64,000 nucleotides of DNA from positions 1 to 64,000 of the forward strand of contig NZ_CANMSJ010000009.1 in the NCBI RefSeq assembly GCF_947500605.1. Direction: 5' to 3'. The notes under the pieces are model-generated. The model was not told the DNA's origin, made no database searches, and saw only the letters and a list, made by a program, of their open reading frames with translations. Shown here one piece after another: positions 28,771 to 36,160 of the stretch. Positions within the stretch are counted from its first letter, which is position 1, and each line of letters starts with the position of its first letter. This DNA comes from an uncultured Lacinutrix sp. (GTDB lineage: Bacteria > Bacteroidota > Bacteroidia > Flavobacteriales > Flavobacteriaceae). Both the position numbers and the translations under genes were made by a program.

Positions 28771-30051
28771 TTAGTTTGATATTTTATTAAGCAACTGATT
28801 ACCAATAGCACATTGCAAACATTTATTTTTATCGCAATATTCTGTTTTAAGCTGAATTAAAGCTTGGGAGTCTAATGCAGATTTAGAAACTTTTTTTAAG
28901 CTATTAAATTTATTAACGATGCTATTTTTTTCTGAAGCTATTTGCTCAAGCAATTGTATAATCTCGTTATCTATAGGTTTACCTATTTGTTTTGCATAGC
29001 TAAACTTTATAGGAATAATAGTATTAATTAACAGCAAATCTATAAATGATTTTGTTAATTTCTTTTTTGAAGCTTTAGACTCTTTATTAAATGTATAATG
29101 CGTTTCCCAAAATACAGATGTTTCTACAGAAAACAACTTATAGAAACCTTCTAAGGTTTTTGTTTCTATAATTTTTGAAAACACATTTTGATGTAAATAG
29201 TACATATTCGCTAGTTGCGATAAACGAACGGTTGGAAAGTTTGGTGGTCTTAATCTAAAAAATTGTAGCGATGTTACATTTTGAGAAGACAAACCAAACT
29301 TTTGCTTTAAAAATTGATATTCTTTTTCTAATTCTAAAAAGTACGGTTCTTGGCAATCATCTTGTAATAATTCGGCTTGACCAAATAGTAGCGCTTCTAT
29401 ACTTAACAGTTTAGATTGTTGTTTTCTTATTATAGAAAAGTCGAAAGAACTTGCAATACTTGCGAATGCTTGTCCGTTTACTTTAAGTCCAAAGTTTTTA
29501 GCCAACATTTTAAATAAAACAGCTTCCCAATTATTTGTACTTTGTTCTAATACTATTTTAATATCGTTTGCTTTACGTTCTAAACGCTCAAAATACAAAC
29601 GCTCTAACCAATTAGACATCGCAAACTCTGGTATACTTGCAAAATCGTTTTCGCAATTTATCCATTTTTGTGTGTTACTAAATAGTTTTTGATAGTTATG
29701 TAATGCTTCCGGAGTAACGTAGTGTTTTAATTCTAACGTTGGAATTTCGGTATTGTCTTTTCTAAAAATTTCGGTATCGTGTTCCCAAACTACGTGTATA
29801 ATTACATTATCGTAATTACTATCTATCTCGTGGTTGTGTAAATACCAATCGCTAGATTTTATATGGATCTCTAAATTTCCTGCCCATAACTGATTTTCAA
29901 TTTTTAATTGTGCATTAAAAAAATCTGGTCCTGCATTATGGTTGTGCTCACCCACATTATTGATAACTATTTTTTCTCCTTTTGTGGTTTTAAGATTTGT
30001 AGTCGTTATCTTTTTGTGTTTCCAGAGATAGTGTAGAAAGTCTTCTTGCAT
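28771..30051 (-). CDS. DUF2851 family protein
   Basis: This 426-residue cytoplasmic-looking protein fits DUF2851, a family almost confined to Bacteroidota with no known activity. Its recognisable N-terminus has HYLWKHK, GEHNHNAGPDFFNAQLKI, GNLEIHIKSSDWYLHNH and the motif NVIIHVVWEHD. These acidic and His residues resemble a nuclease-like active site, but I have no proof. A Cys cluster CDKNKCLQCAIGNQLL ends the protein, possibly a small metal site. It heads a minus-strand run PspC, K+ channel, symporter. A decayed copy of its first ~40 nt and upstream DNA is found on the far side of the neighbouring lipoprotein gene. Confidence 0.88.
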   Translation of the reverse strand: MQEDFLHYLWKHKKITTTNLKTTKGEKIVINNVGEHNHNAGPDFFNAQLKIENQLWAGNLEIHIKSSDWYLHNHEIDSNYDNVIIHVVWEHDTEIFRKDNTEIPTLELKHYVTPEALHNYQKLFSNTQKWINCENDFASIPEFAMSNWLERLYFERLERKANDIKIVLEQSTNNWEAVLFKMLAKNFGLKVNGQAFASIASSFDFSIIRKQQSKLLSIEALLFGQAELLQDDCQEPYFLELEKEYQFLKQKFGLSSQNVTSLQFFRLRPPNFPTVRLSQLANMYYLHQNVFSKIIETKTLEGFYKLFSVETSVFWETHYTFNKESKASKKKLTKSFIDLLLINTIIPIKFSYAKQIGKPIDNEIIQLLEQIASEKNSIVNKFNSLKKVSKSALDSQALIQLKTEYCDKNKCLQCAIGNQLLNKISN

Positions 30052-30065
30052 GTCTTAAATGTAAG
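30011..30065. repeat. Direct repeat R1 (start of DUF2851 gene), flanking the lipoprotein gene
   Basis: This stretch (TTTTTGTGTTTCCAGAGATA onward, ending ATGTCTTAAATGTAAG) is repeated at 30615-30668 with a few substitutions and a 4-nt deletion. In R1 it holds the start codon of the minus-strand DUF2851 gene; in R2 that codon is lost. Confidence 0.8.
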
Positions 30066-30170
30066 AAATTGTTAAAACAATAAGTTTAACTTTGTAATGT
30101 TTTTATGCAGCCTTCGTCTAAAACGGACAACAAAGAATCTAAAAATATTTTATTAAAACGGTACTATACT

Positions 30171-30605
30171 ATGAGAAAACTAACTAGAATATTAATGGTA
30201 TTATCAATTTTATCTTTACTCTTTTCTTGTACTAATAGTGATGATAGTATAAAAAAAACAAGCACTTCAAATCATATATTCAAAAAAGAATTTATTTCTT
30301 TTGACTACAACGCTAACCCATCTAACAGTTTAAAAATAGATATAACGACTGTTATAGATGTTGAGTTAAATGCTGAGAACTTATATCCTGACGGTTTGTA
30401 TTTAGTAGTAACCCAAAATTTTAGACATAAAAATAGTTTTGGAACATTTAGTCCTTCAACACATGTAGATACTTTATTTGTTTTTAATAACACAAATAAG
30501 ACCTACATTTTAAATGATGATATTAATTATATTAATGCGTCTTATAGTATTGAAAACCCTGAAGTTATTATTCACGATCGTAGTTTCTCTTTCTATACAC
30601 CTTAA
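30171..30605 (+). CDS. Small secreted lipoprotein, function unknown
   Basis: The gene encodes 144 residues with a typical lipoprotein signal (MRKLTRILMVLSILSLLFSC, the lipobox Cys at residue 20), so the mature part would be anchored in a membrane and face the periplasm or outside. ATG at 30171 was chosen because it gives a compact signal; an in-frame ATG at 30105 would add 22 hydrophilic residues. A TAnnTTTG box (TAACTTTG, 30087-30094) lies upstream. The mature protein is Ser/Asn/Asp-rich with beta-strand patterns and matches no family I know. It is flanked by direct repeats R1 and R2, a hint that it was inserted here. Confidence 0.65.
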   Translation: MRKLTRILMVLSILSLLFSCTNSDDSIKKTSTSNHIFKKEFISFDYNANPSNSLKIDITTVIDVELNAENLYPDGLYLVVTQNFRHKNSFGTFSPSTHVDTLFVFNNTNKTYILNDDINYINASYSIENPEVIIHDRSFSFYTP

Positions 30606-30614
30606 AAACAATTA

Positions 30615-30668
30615 TTTTTTTTGTGTTTCCATAGATAAGAATGTCTTCTTGGATGTCTTAAATGTAAG
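30615..30668. repeat. Direct repeat R2: decayed copy of the DUF2851 gene start
   Basis: R2 matches R1 (30011-30065) across GTCTTCTTG-ATGTCTTAAATGTAAG and TTTTTGTGTTTCCA-AGATA, with the ATG of the DUF2851 gene changed to ATC. The similarity continues weakly to a CTTGACTTTG motif near 30690. Confidence 0.8.
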
Positions 30669-30687
30669 CTTTTTCGTGTATTTGAAA

Positions 30688-30780
30688 CTTGACTTTGCAA
30701 AAAAATACGCTAACTTCGTTTAACGTATGATATAAAACATTGAAACGATTTTATATCAGCGAAATATTAAACGAAATCTC
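30688..30780 (+). repeat. Nested-hairpin element, copy 1
   Basis: Outer stem TTCGTTTAA (30715-30723) with TTAAACGAA (30767-30775) and inner stem GATATAAAA (30729-30737) with TTTTATATC (30749-30757) around loop CATTGAAACGA. A second copy at 59214-59310 keeps both stems, with paired base changes. It is preceded in both copies by CTTGACTTTG and an A-run. The 260-nt gap here also holds repeat R2 and a terminator. Confidence 0.8.
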
Positions 30781-30795
30781 CAAAATTCTAAATAA

Positions 30796-30827
30796 AAAAA
30801 AGCACAGTTATAAAACTGTGCTTTTTG
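30796..30827. terminator. Strong bidirectional terminator
   Basis: AGCACAGTT (30801-30809) pairs perfectly with AACTGTGCT (30814-30822) across an ATAA loop, with an A-run on the left and T-run on the right. It can stop the minus-strand cysteine synthase transcript and plus-strand transcripts from the lipoprotein side. Confidence 0.85.
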
Positions 30828-30842
30828 CTTTTCTATTATGAG

Positions 30843-30862
30843 ATTCCTGCTTTCGCAGGAAT
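30843..30862. repeat. Dispersed palindrome ATTCCTGC-TTTC-GCAGGAAT
   Basis: A perfect 8-bp stem with a 4-nt loop, 4 nt from the stop of the cysteine synthase gene. Related copies are at 43969-43986, 44014-44033 and 61982-61999, with a weaker one at 7226-7239. Confidence 0.7.
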
Positions 30863-30865
30863 TTG

Positions 30866-31846
30866 TTACTCTATGTAACCCATTTCTCGCATCCAATCGT
30901 CGTTAAACATTTTACCTACATAACGTGAGCCATGATCGTGAAATAACACAACAACAACATCGTCCTTAGTAAAGTGTTCCTTTAATTGTAGCACACCTTT
31001 AATTGCAGCTCCAGCAGAATTACCTAAAAACATACCTTCTTCTTTACTTAAACGTTGCGTGTAAACCGCAGCATCTTTATCTGTTACCTTAGTAAACCCA
31101 TCGATAATATCGAAGTCTACATTTTTTGGTAAAATATCTTCTCCGATACCTTCGGTTACGTAAGGATAAATTTCTTTTTCATCGAAAACTCCAGTCTCAT
31201 GGTATTTTTTAAATACAGAACCGTAAGTGTCTATTCCCCAAATTTTAATATTGGGATTTTGTTCTTTTAAGTATTTACCAACTCCTGAAATTGTTCCTCC
31301 CGTTCCTACACCAACAACAAAGTGTGTTATTTTTCCATCTGTCTGTTCCCAAATTTCTGGACCTGTACTTTGGTAATGTGCTTTTGCATTACTTGGGTTA
31401 TCGTATTGGTTTACATACCAAGAATTTGGTGTTTCTTCACCTAAACGTTTTGATACCGAGTAATACGATCTTGGATCGTCTGGCTCTACTGCTGTTGGGC
31501 AAACTACTACTTCTGCTCCTACTGCTTTTAGAATGTCTACTTTTTCTTTAGACTGCTTATCTGCCATTACAAAAATACATTTGTAACCTTTTATTATGGC
31601 TGCTAATGCTAATCCCATTCCTGTATTACCAGAGGTACCTTCTATAATTGTTCCTCCTGGTTTTAATCTACCATCCGCTTCGGCATCTTCAATCATTTGT
31701 AATGCCATACGATCTTTTACCGAGTTTCCTGGGTTAAAGGTTTCGTATTTAGAGAGTACCAAGCATGGTAGCTCTGCTGTAAGTTTGTTTATTTTTACTA
31801 ATGGTGTGTTTCCTATAGTTCCAAGGATATTTTCTGCGTATTGCAT
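30866..31846 (-). CDS. PLP-dependent cysteine synthase / cystathionine beta-synthase family enzyme
   Basis: This 326-residue fold-type II PLP enzyme condenses a Ser-derived substrate with sulfide or homocysteine. The PLP-binding lysine lies in NPGNSVKDRMAL (about residue 42). The substrate loop GTSGNTGMGLA, the phosphate-binding glycines GVGTGGTISGVG (about 175) and GNSAGAA near the C-terminus are all present. No regulatory CBS domains follow. The C-terminal FHDHGSRYVGKMFNDDWM is more like cystathionine beta-synthase than classic CysK, so no gene symbol is given. A TACTTTTG -7 box lies upstream (31876-31883). No sulfur genes adjoin it. Confidence 0.9.
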   Translation of the reverse strand: MQYAENILGTIGNTPLVKINKLTAELPCLVLSKYETFNPGNSVKDRMALQMIEDAEADGRLKPGGTIIEGTSGNTGMGLALAAIIKGYKCIFVMADKQSKEKVDILKAVGAEVVVCPTAVEPDDPRSYYSVSKRLGEETPNSWYVNQYDNPSNAKAHYQSTGPEIWEQTDGKITHFVVGVGTGGTISGVGKYLKEQNPNIKIWGIDTYGSVFKKYHETGVFDEKEIYPYVTEGIGEDILPKNVDFDIIDGFTKVTDKDAAVYTQRLSKEEGMFLGNSAGAAIKGVLQLKEHFTKDDVVVVLFHDHGSRYVGKMFNDDWMREMGYIE

Positions 31847-31875
31847 GCTTTGTTTTTATTTTACTTTTTCTTTTG

Positions 31876-31883
31876 CAAAAGTA
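31876..31883 (-). promoter_or_regulatory. -7 box (TACTTTTG) of the cysteine synthase-family gene
   Basis: TACTTTTG on the minus strand fits TAnnTTTG and ends 29 nt before the ATG at 31846. The -33 element is not obvious. Confidence 0.55.
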
Positions 31884-31921
31884 CTAAAATGGAAATATAC
31901 TTTTGTTTGTTTTAACGTTCA

Positions 31922-32160
31922 TTTTAACTAGGGCTAAACTACTTAGTAATTATAAGGTTTATAAAGAATAAATAATTGCGTATATAAAACAGTTAATTTA
32001 AATTACTAAACACAACTGATAAACTCGAGTTAGCGATTAATAATACATATTATTTATAAAGAAACCGTGGTTGCTTCGCAGTTGATAAACATCCTATTTT
32101 GCCCTTAAAAAGCGAAAAAGAAATTACGGAAAACTCGAGTTTTAGGTAACTCCCAAAATA
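31922..32160. other. Intergenic region with two CTCGAG-centred palindromes
   Basis: This gap between cysteine synthase and the permease gene has no ORF. AACTCGAGTT (32022-32031) and the longer palindrome AAAACTCGAGTTTT (32130-32143) lie 108 nt apart. The second sits 18 nt from the permease stop and might form a short hairpin, without a clear U-tract. Confidence 0.5.
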
Positions 32161-33399
32161 CTACTCGAAACGGATGGCTTTTACAGGAGAAATTTTAGTG
32201 ATTATGTACGATGGAATTAGCAACATAGCCAAGCAGAGCACAAATGTACCGATGTTTAATAATAAAATATAATCTAGACTTATGTACACAGGAATAGTGG
32301 TCATGTAATACTGCTCTGGATTAGGGAAGCTTAAAAAGCCAAAATATTTTTGTGCAAATAATAAACTTAATCCTATTAAATTCCCCCAAAAAAGACCTTT
32401 AAGAATAAGATAAGTAGCATTGTAAATAAATATTTTTCTTACGGTATTGCTACTACTTCCTAGAGCTTTTAGTATACCAATCATTTGGGTACGTTCTAAA
32501 ATTAGAACCAGTAATGCAGTTATCATGTTAATACCTGCGACAATAATCATTATACCAATGATACCGATGATGTTTTTATCGAAAATACCAATCCACTCGA
32601 ATACCATTCCGAATTTTTGTTTTACAGATTCTACGTTTAATGTCGAAGGCGTTTCTTGAAATATAGCCGTTGTTTTTTGGTCTATAGCATCGAAATCGTC
32701 TATAAAAACTTCAAAATTTCCTATTTGGTCTGCTTCCCATTTGTTTAAACGCTGAATATGTTTAATGTCTCCAATAGCAAATTGCTGGTCGAAATCTTTA
32801 AATCCAGAGTTGTAAATACCAACTACATTATAACCTAATGGTCTTGGTAACCTAGTTGCATCTTTATCTAAAAAGTAAGCGGTTACCTTATCTCCTATTT
32901 TTAAATTAAGTCTATTGGCAAAATATTGAGATATTAAAAGGTCTTCGTTTCGTTTTTGTGAAAAGTCTGGCAAAACACCTTCTACTAAAAATTCTTGTAG
33001 ATATTGCCAATCGTAATCTGCGCCAACACCTTTTATTACCACACTCTCGAAAGTGTCTGGTTGTATAAAAACAGCATGTCTTGTTGCTACGCCTTGTACA
33101 TGTTTTATGCCCGATACGCTATTAAAATCTGGGTAAAAATCTTGATTTATAGAAATTGGTTTTTCGCTTTCTTGCGAATTATTGGTATCGTAATTAGTAA
33201 TCGTGGCATGACCATTAAATGCCACTACTTTGTCTCTTATTTTTTGTTGTAGACCAATTCCTGTTGCTATGGCAATCATCATTACAATAATACCCAAAGC
33301 AATTGCTACGATTCCAATTTTTATTATTGGTGCCGATATACTACTTTTATACGCTTTACTATCAATAATGCGTTTAGCTATAAAATATTCGAAATTCAA
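32161..33399 (-). CDS. ABC transporter permease, LolC/LolE (FtsX) family
   Basis: This 412-residue inner-membrane protein has the MacB/FtsX fold: a first membrane helix near residues 20-50 (IIKIGIVAIALGIIVMMIAI), a periplasmic domain of ~200 residues, and three C-terminal membrane helices. It resembles LolC/E, which extract lipoproteins for the outer membrane with LolD. The TTG at 33399 (read as Met-NFEYFIAKRI) was chosen because conserved family members begin with NFEYFIAKR. The frame is open 96 codons further upstream, but that part is antisense to namZ. Only 7 nt separate it from the divergent namZ start. No LolD ATPase gene is adjacent. Confidence 0.85.
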   Translation of the reverse strand: MNFEYFIAKRIIDSKAYKSSISAPIIKIGIVAIALGIIVMMIAIATGIGLQQKIRDKVVAFNGHATITNYDTNNSQESEKPISINQDFYPDFNSVSGIKHVQGVATRHAVFIQPDTFESVVIKGVGADYDWQYLQEFLVEGVLPDFSQKRNEDLLISQYFANRLNLKIGDKVTAYFLDKDATRLPRPLGYNVVGIYNSGFKDFDQQFAIGDIKHIQRLNKWEADQIGNFEVFIDDFDAIDQKTTAIFQETPSTLNVESVKQKFGMVFEWIGIFDKNIIGIIGIMIIVAGINMITALLVLILERTQMIGILKALGSSSNTVRKIFIYNATYLILKGLFWGNLIGLSLLFAQKYFGFLSFPNPEQYYMTTIPVYISLDYILLLNIGTFVLCLAMLLIPSYIITKISPVKAIRFE

Positions 33400-33406
33400 A
33401 AAAGTT

Positions 33407-34681
33407 ATGAGTGTACAATTAATGTGGTGTAAAAATACAGTTTTATTATTTCTTTTTTTAGGAATTTCTTGCGGAAAGGCTAATAAGGTTGATGTTGCTT
33501 CCCGAACCAATGCTACTGCAGAGGTTATTGAGCCAGTAAAGAATAACAATACTCTTGTTATTGGTGCAAACCAAACCAATGCGTATTTAAAACTTTTAAA
33601 AGGCAAACGTGTTGGCGTAGTAGCAAACCAGACTAGCGTGGTGTTTAAAAATGAGATAGATTTATCGCAAACCGATAATAATGACAATTACATACACTTG
33701 GTAGATTCTCTAATCTCTAATAGAATTGATGTTAAAAAAGTATTTGCTCCAGAGCATGGTTTTAGAGGTAAGGCAGATGCTGGCGAAGTGGTTAAAGATG
33801 GTATAGATACTAAAACAGGCTTACCTATTATTTCTCTTTACGGAAAGAACAAAAAGCCTTCTGCCGAGCAATTAATGGATTTGGATATTGTGGTTTTTGA
33901 CATACAAGATGTTGGTGCACGTTTCTATACTTATATTTCTTCGTTACATTATGTTATGGAGGCTTGCGCCGAAGCAAATATTCCTGTTGTTATTTTTGAT
34001 AGACCAAACCCAAATGGACATTATGTTGATGGGCCTATTTTAGAAAAAGAACATAAGAGTTTTGTTGGTATGCATCCTATTCCTGTGGTACATGGCATGA
34101 CGATTGGTGAATATGCACAAATGATTAATGGCGAAGGTTGGCTAAACAATAGTTTAAAATGCAATCTTACTGTTATTGCAATGAAAAACTACAATCATGA
34201 ATTAACTTATAGTTTACCTATTAAACCATCTCCAAACTTACCTAACGATATTGCTATAAACTTATATCCTAGCCTTTGTTTTTTTGAAGGAACAAATGTT
34301 AGTGCCGGTCGTGGTACGGAATTACAGTTTCAAATTTATGGTTCTCCATTTTTACCAAAATCTGAATTTGAATTTACACCTCAACCAAACTTTGGTTCTA
34401 AATACCCAAAATATAAAAATGAAGTTTGTAACGGTTTTAACTTAACTGCTACACAACAGTTAAAGGCGTTAGATTTAAGCTACTTAATTAATGCTTACAA
34501 TACTACTAGCAATAAAAGCAAGTTCTTTCTATCTAATGGTTTCTTTAGCAAACTAGCAGGTACTAAAAAATTACAGAAACAAATTGAAGCTGGAGAATCT
34601 ATAGAAAACATAAAAGCCACCTGGAAAAATGGCTTAGATCGTTTTAATATAATGCGTGCTAAATATTTACTTTATAAATAG
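33407..34681 (+). CDS. Exo-beta-N-acetylmuramidase NamZ-domain (DUF1343) lipoprotein
   Basis: This is a 424-residue protein of the DUF1343/NamZ family, which removes terminal MurNAc from peptidoglycan fragments in characterised members. The start has a lipoprotein signal (LLFLFLGISC, Cys near residue 22). Family motifs follow: KRVGVVANQTSV, VFAPEHGFRG, DIQDVGARFYTY, IFDRPNPNG, VHGMTIGEYA and SLCFFEGTNVSAGRGTE. ATG at 33407 was chosen; an ATG at 33422 is also possible. A frame opening further upstream (33230) lies antisense to the permease gene and was rejected. It probably works in wall turnover or recycling at the cell surface. Confidence 0.88.
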   Translation: MSVQLMWCKNTVLLFLFLGISCGKANKVDVASRTNATAEVIEPVKNNNTLVIGANQTNAYLKLLKGKRVGVVANQTSVVFKNEIDLSQTDNNDNYIHLVDSLISNRIDVKKVFAPEHGFRGKADAGEVVKDGIDTKTGLPIISLYGKNKKPSAEQLMDLDIVVFDIQDVGARFYTYISSLHYVMEACAEANIPVVIFDRPNPNGHYVDGPILEKEHKSFVGMHPIPVVHGMTIGEYAQMINGEGWLNNSLKCNLTVIAMKNYNHELTYSLPIKPSPNLPNDIAINLYPSLCFFEGTNVSAGRGTELQFQIYGSPFLPKSEFEFTPQPNFGSKYPKYKNEVCNGFNLTATQQLKALDLSYLINAYNTTSNKSKFFLSNGFFSKLAGTKKLQKQIEAGESIENIKATWKNGLDRFNIMRAKYLLYK

Positions 34682-34835
34682 TTATTGTCTTGTACGCGAT
34701 TTAATCTTAGATTATTAGTACTACACTATTTATTAGTTTACTTCTCTATAAACTTATTTCTAATAGAAAGTTAATGCTATATATATTACCATTATAGCAA
34801 TTCACTAAAACTAAAGTAAAGCATATAAAATATAA

Positions 34836-34857
34836 AAGCCATCTAAAAAGATGGCTT
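34836..34857. terminator. Hairpin AAGCCATCT/AGATGGCTT
   Basis: AAGCCATCT (34836-34844) pairs perfectly with AGATGGCTT (34849-34857). It lies between the convergent namZ and Lys-rich secreted-protein genes. The T-run is broken, so it is a weak terminator. Confidence 0.6.
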
Positions 34858-34901
34858 AAATAGTTTTAATGTAATGCAAGCTAAAAATATTTACTAAATA
34901 A

Positions 34902-35870
34902 TTAGTTTTCGTATCGTGTTCCGTTAGGACGTAAATTATTAGCTCTATACTCTTCGCGAGTTTGCTTATCTACTGTCTTATCGTTATCAATTTGAGAAAG
35001 GTTATATGTTACCTTTTTAACTTCTATTAATGTAGTTGGCTTTTTTACGGGCTCACTTTTGTCAACGCTAGTAACTGCTCTATCTTTTTCATTTTTAAGA
35101 CGCATTGCTTTTTTTGCTTCTTCTCTTTCTGCAGCAATTTCGAATATGTTCTTTTTATTCACGTTAGAAACCACTTTAGGCTCTCTTTGTTTTCTTGTAT
35201 CTACTCTTTTTGTAGGTGTTGCTTTTTCTTTTTCTGCTCTAGGCTTAGCAACTGCAACTCTTGTATCTTCTTCTTTTTCTATTACGGGCTTAACAATGGC
35301 TATAGAAGTATCCTCTTCTTTATCCACTTTTGCTTTAGCCGCAACAACAGGCTTATCTTTTTTAACTCTTGTTTTAGCAACAGCCATACGTGTATCTACA
35401 TCTTCAACAACTTTAGGCTTTTTCTTAAGAGGTTTAATGTTTCTAGCTATTTGCTCTTCTTCACTTAAACTAGATCTTAAAATACTTTCTTCTAAATCTT
35501 CGATAGCATTTTTTGGTCTAGCTATATCCTCTACTCTTTTTACTCCTAAAGCTATAATTTTATCTTCTCTATAAACCGCAATTGTATATCTTCCTTGTTT
35601 AAAGTGATATAATGGTATTTTAATTTCTGGAGCATCAACATCTATTATAACAGAATCCTTTTCATCGTGACTTAAAAAAGTAACACGTAAAATATTTTTA
35701 TCACTTTTAAGTGTTAATGTATCTAATGTAAAATTTAAAGATTGCTCTAGACCAGCAGCATCTTTATTTATGTTTCTTTCAATATTAGTAAGCGCTCTTT
35801 GTTGTCCATAAATGGAAACGCTTAAAAGTAAAGCTAAGAAAAGTAGGGTTATCGTTTTTAGATTTTTCAT
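34902..35870 (-). CDS. Secreted Lys/Ala-rich repeat protein, function unknown
   Basis: The 322-residue protein starts with a signal peptide (LLFLALLLSVSIYGQ, cleavage near residue 23). A compact N-terminal beta-rich part follows (~25-110; LRVTFLSHDEKDSVIIDV, GRYTIAVYREDKIIALGV). The C-terminal two-thirds is low complexity with irregular repeats of ~25 residues, each with a charged run and Val-Ala-Lys-Pro/Thr (for example DTRMAVAKTRVKKDK, DTRVAVAKPRAEKEK). This part is very basic and probably extended. I do not recognise the family; homologues with a folded N-terminal part are known from gliding flavobacteria, but I cannot assign it. It is flanked by non-coding gaps on both sides. Confidence 0.8.
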   Translation of the reverse strand: MKNLKTITLLFLALLLSVSIYGQQRALTNIERNINKDAAGLEQSLNFTLDTLTLKSDKNILRVTFLSHDEKDSVIIDVDAPEIKIPLYHFKQGRYTIAVYREDKIIALGVKRVEDIARPKNAIEDLEESILRSSLSEEEQIARNIKPLKKKPKVVEDVDTRMAVAKTRVKKDKPVVAAKAKVDKEEDTSIAIVKPVIEKEEDTRVAVAKPRAEKEKATPTKRVDTRKQREPKVVSNVNKKNIFEIAAEREEAKKAMRLKNEKDRAVTSVDKSEPVKKPTTLIEVKKVTYNLSQIDNDKTVDKQTREEYRANNLRPNGTRYEN

Positions 35871-36160
35871 AAACTGAATTTTTACTAATTCTATTAAATT
35901 TTGCTAAAAATCAATTAGTTTCAGGGACTACAAAAATAAAGCAAATAGTAATTATACATCTGCATTTAATGTATAATTTAGAACAATTTAGCCGAATAGT
36001 ACAATTAACTCGCTGAAACGCAACTTTACCTGATAATCAATCATATAACTAATAATTAGCATTAATTACTTAGTAATATGCAACGATTACATCAAAAAAA
36101 CATAGAATAAATAAAGAAGTAGGCATTACACTAAAAATTACTAATATTCTATTAAAAAGT

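Noticed and set aside
33230-33406. 59-codon N-terminal extension of NamZ from ATG 33230
   Set aside because: It is antisense to the permease coding region and comes before a normal lipoprotein signal at 33407.
33400-33687. 96-codon N-terminal extension of the LolC/E-type permease
   Set aside because: It lies antisense to namZ, has no family resemblance and precedes the conserved NFEYFIAKR start.
35059-35574. Long plus-strand open frame (171 codons) and a second one at 35187-35468 opposite the Lys-rich secreted protein
   Set aside because: Both are shadows of the low-complexity Lys/Ala/Val repeats on the minus strand; composition is Ser/Phe/Cys-rich with no start signal or family match.
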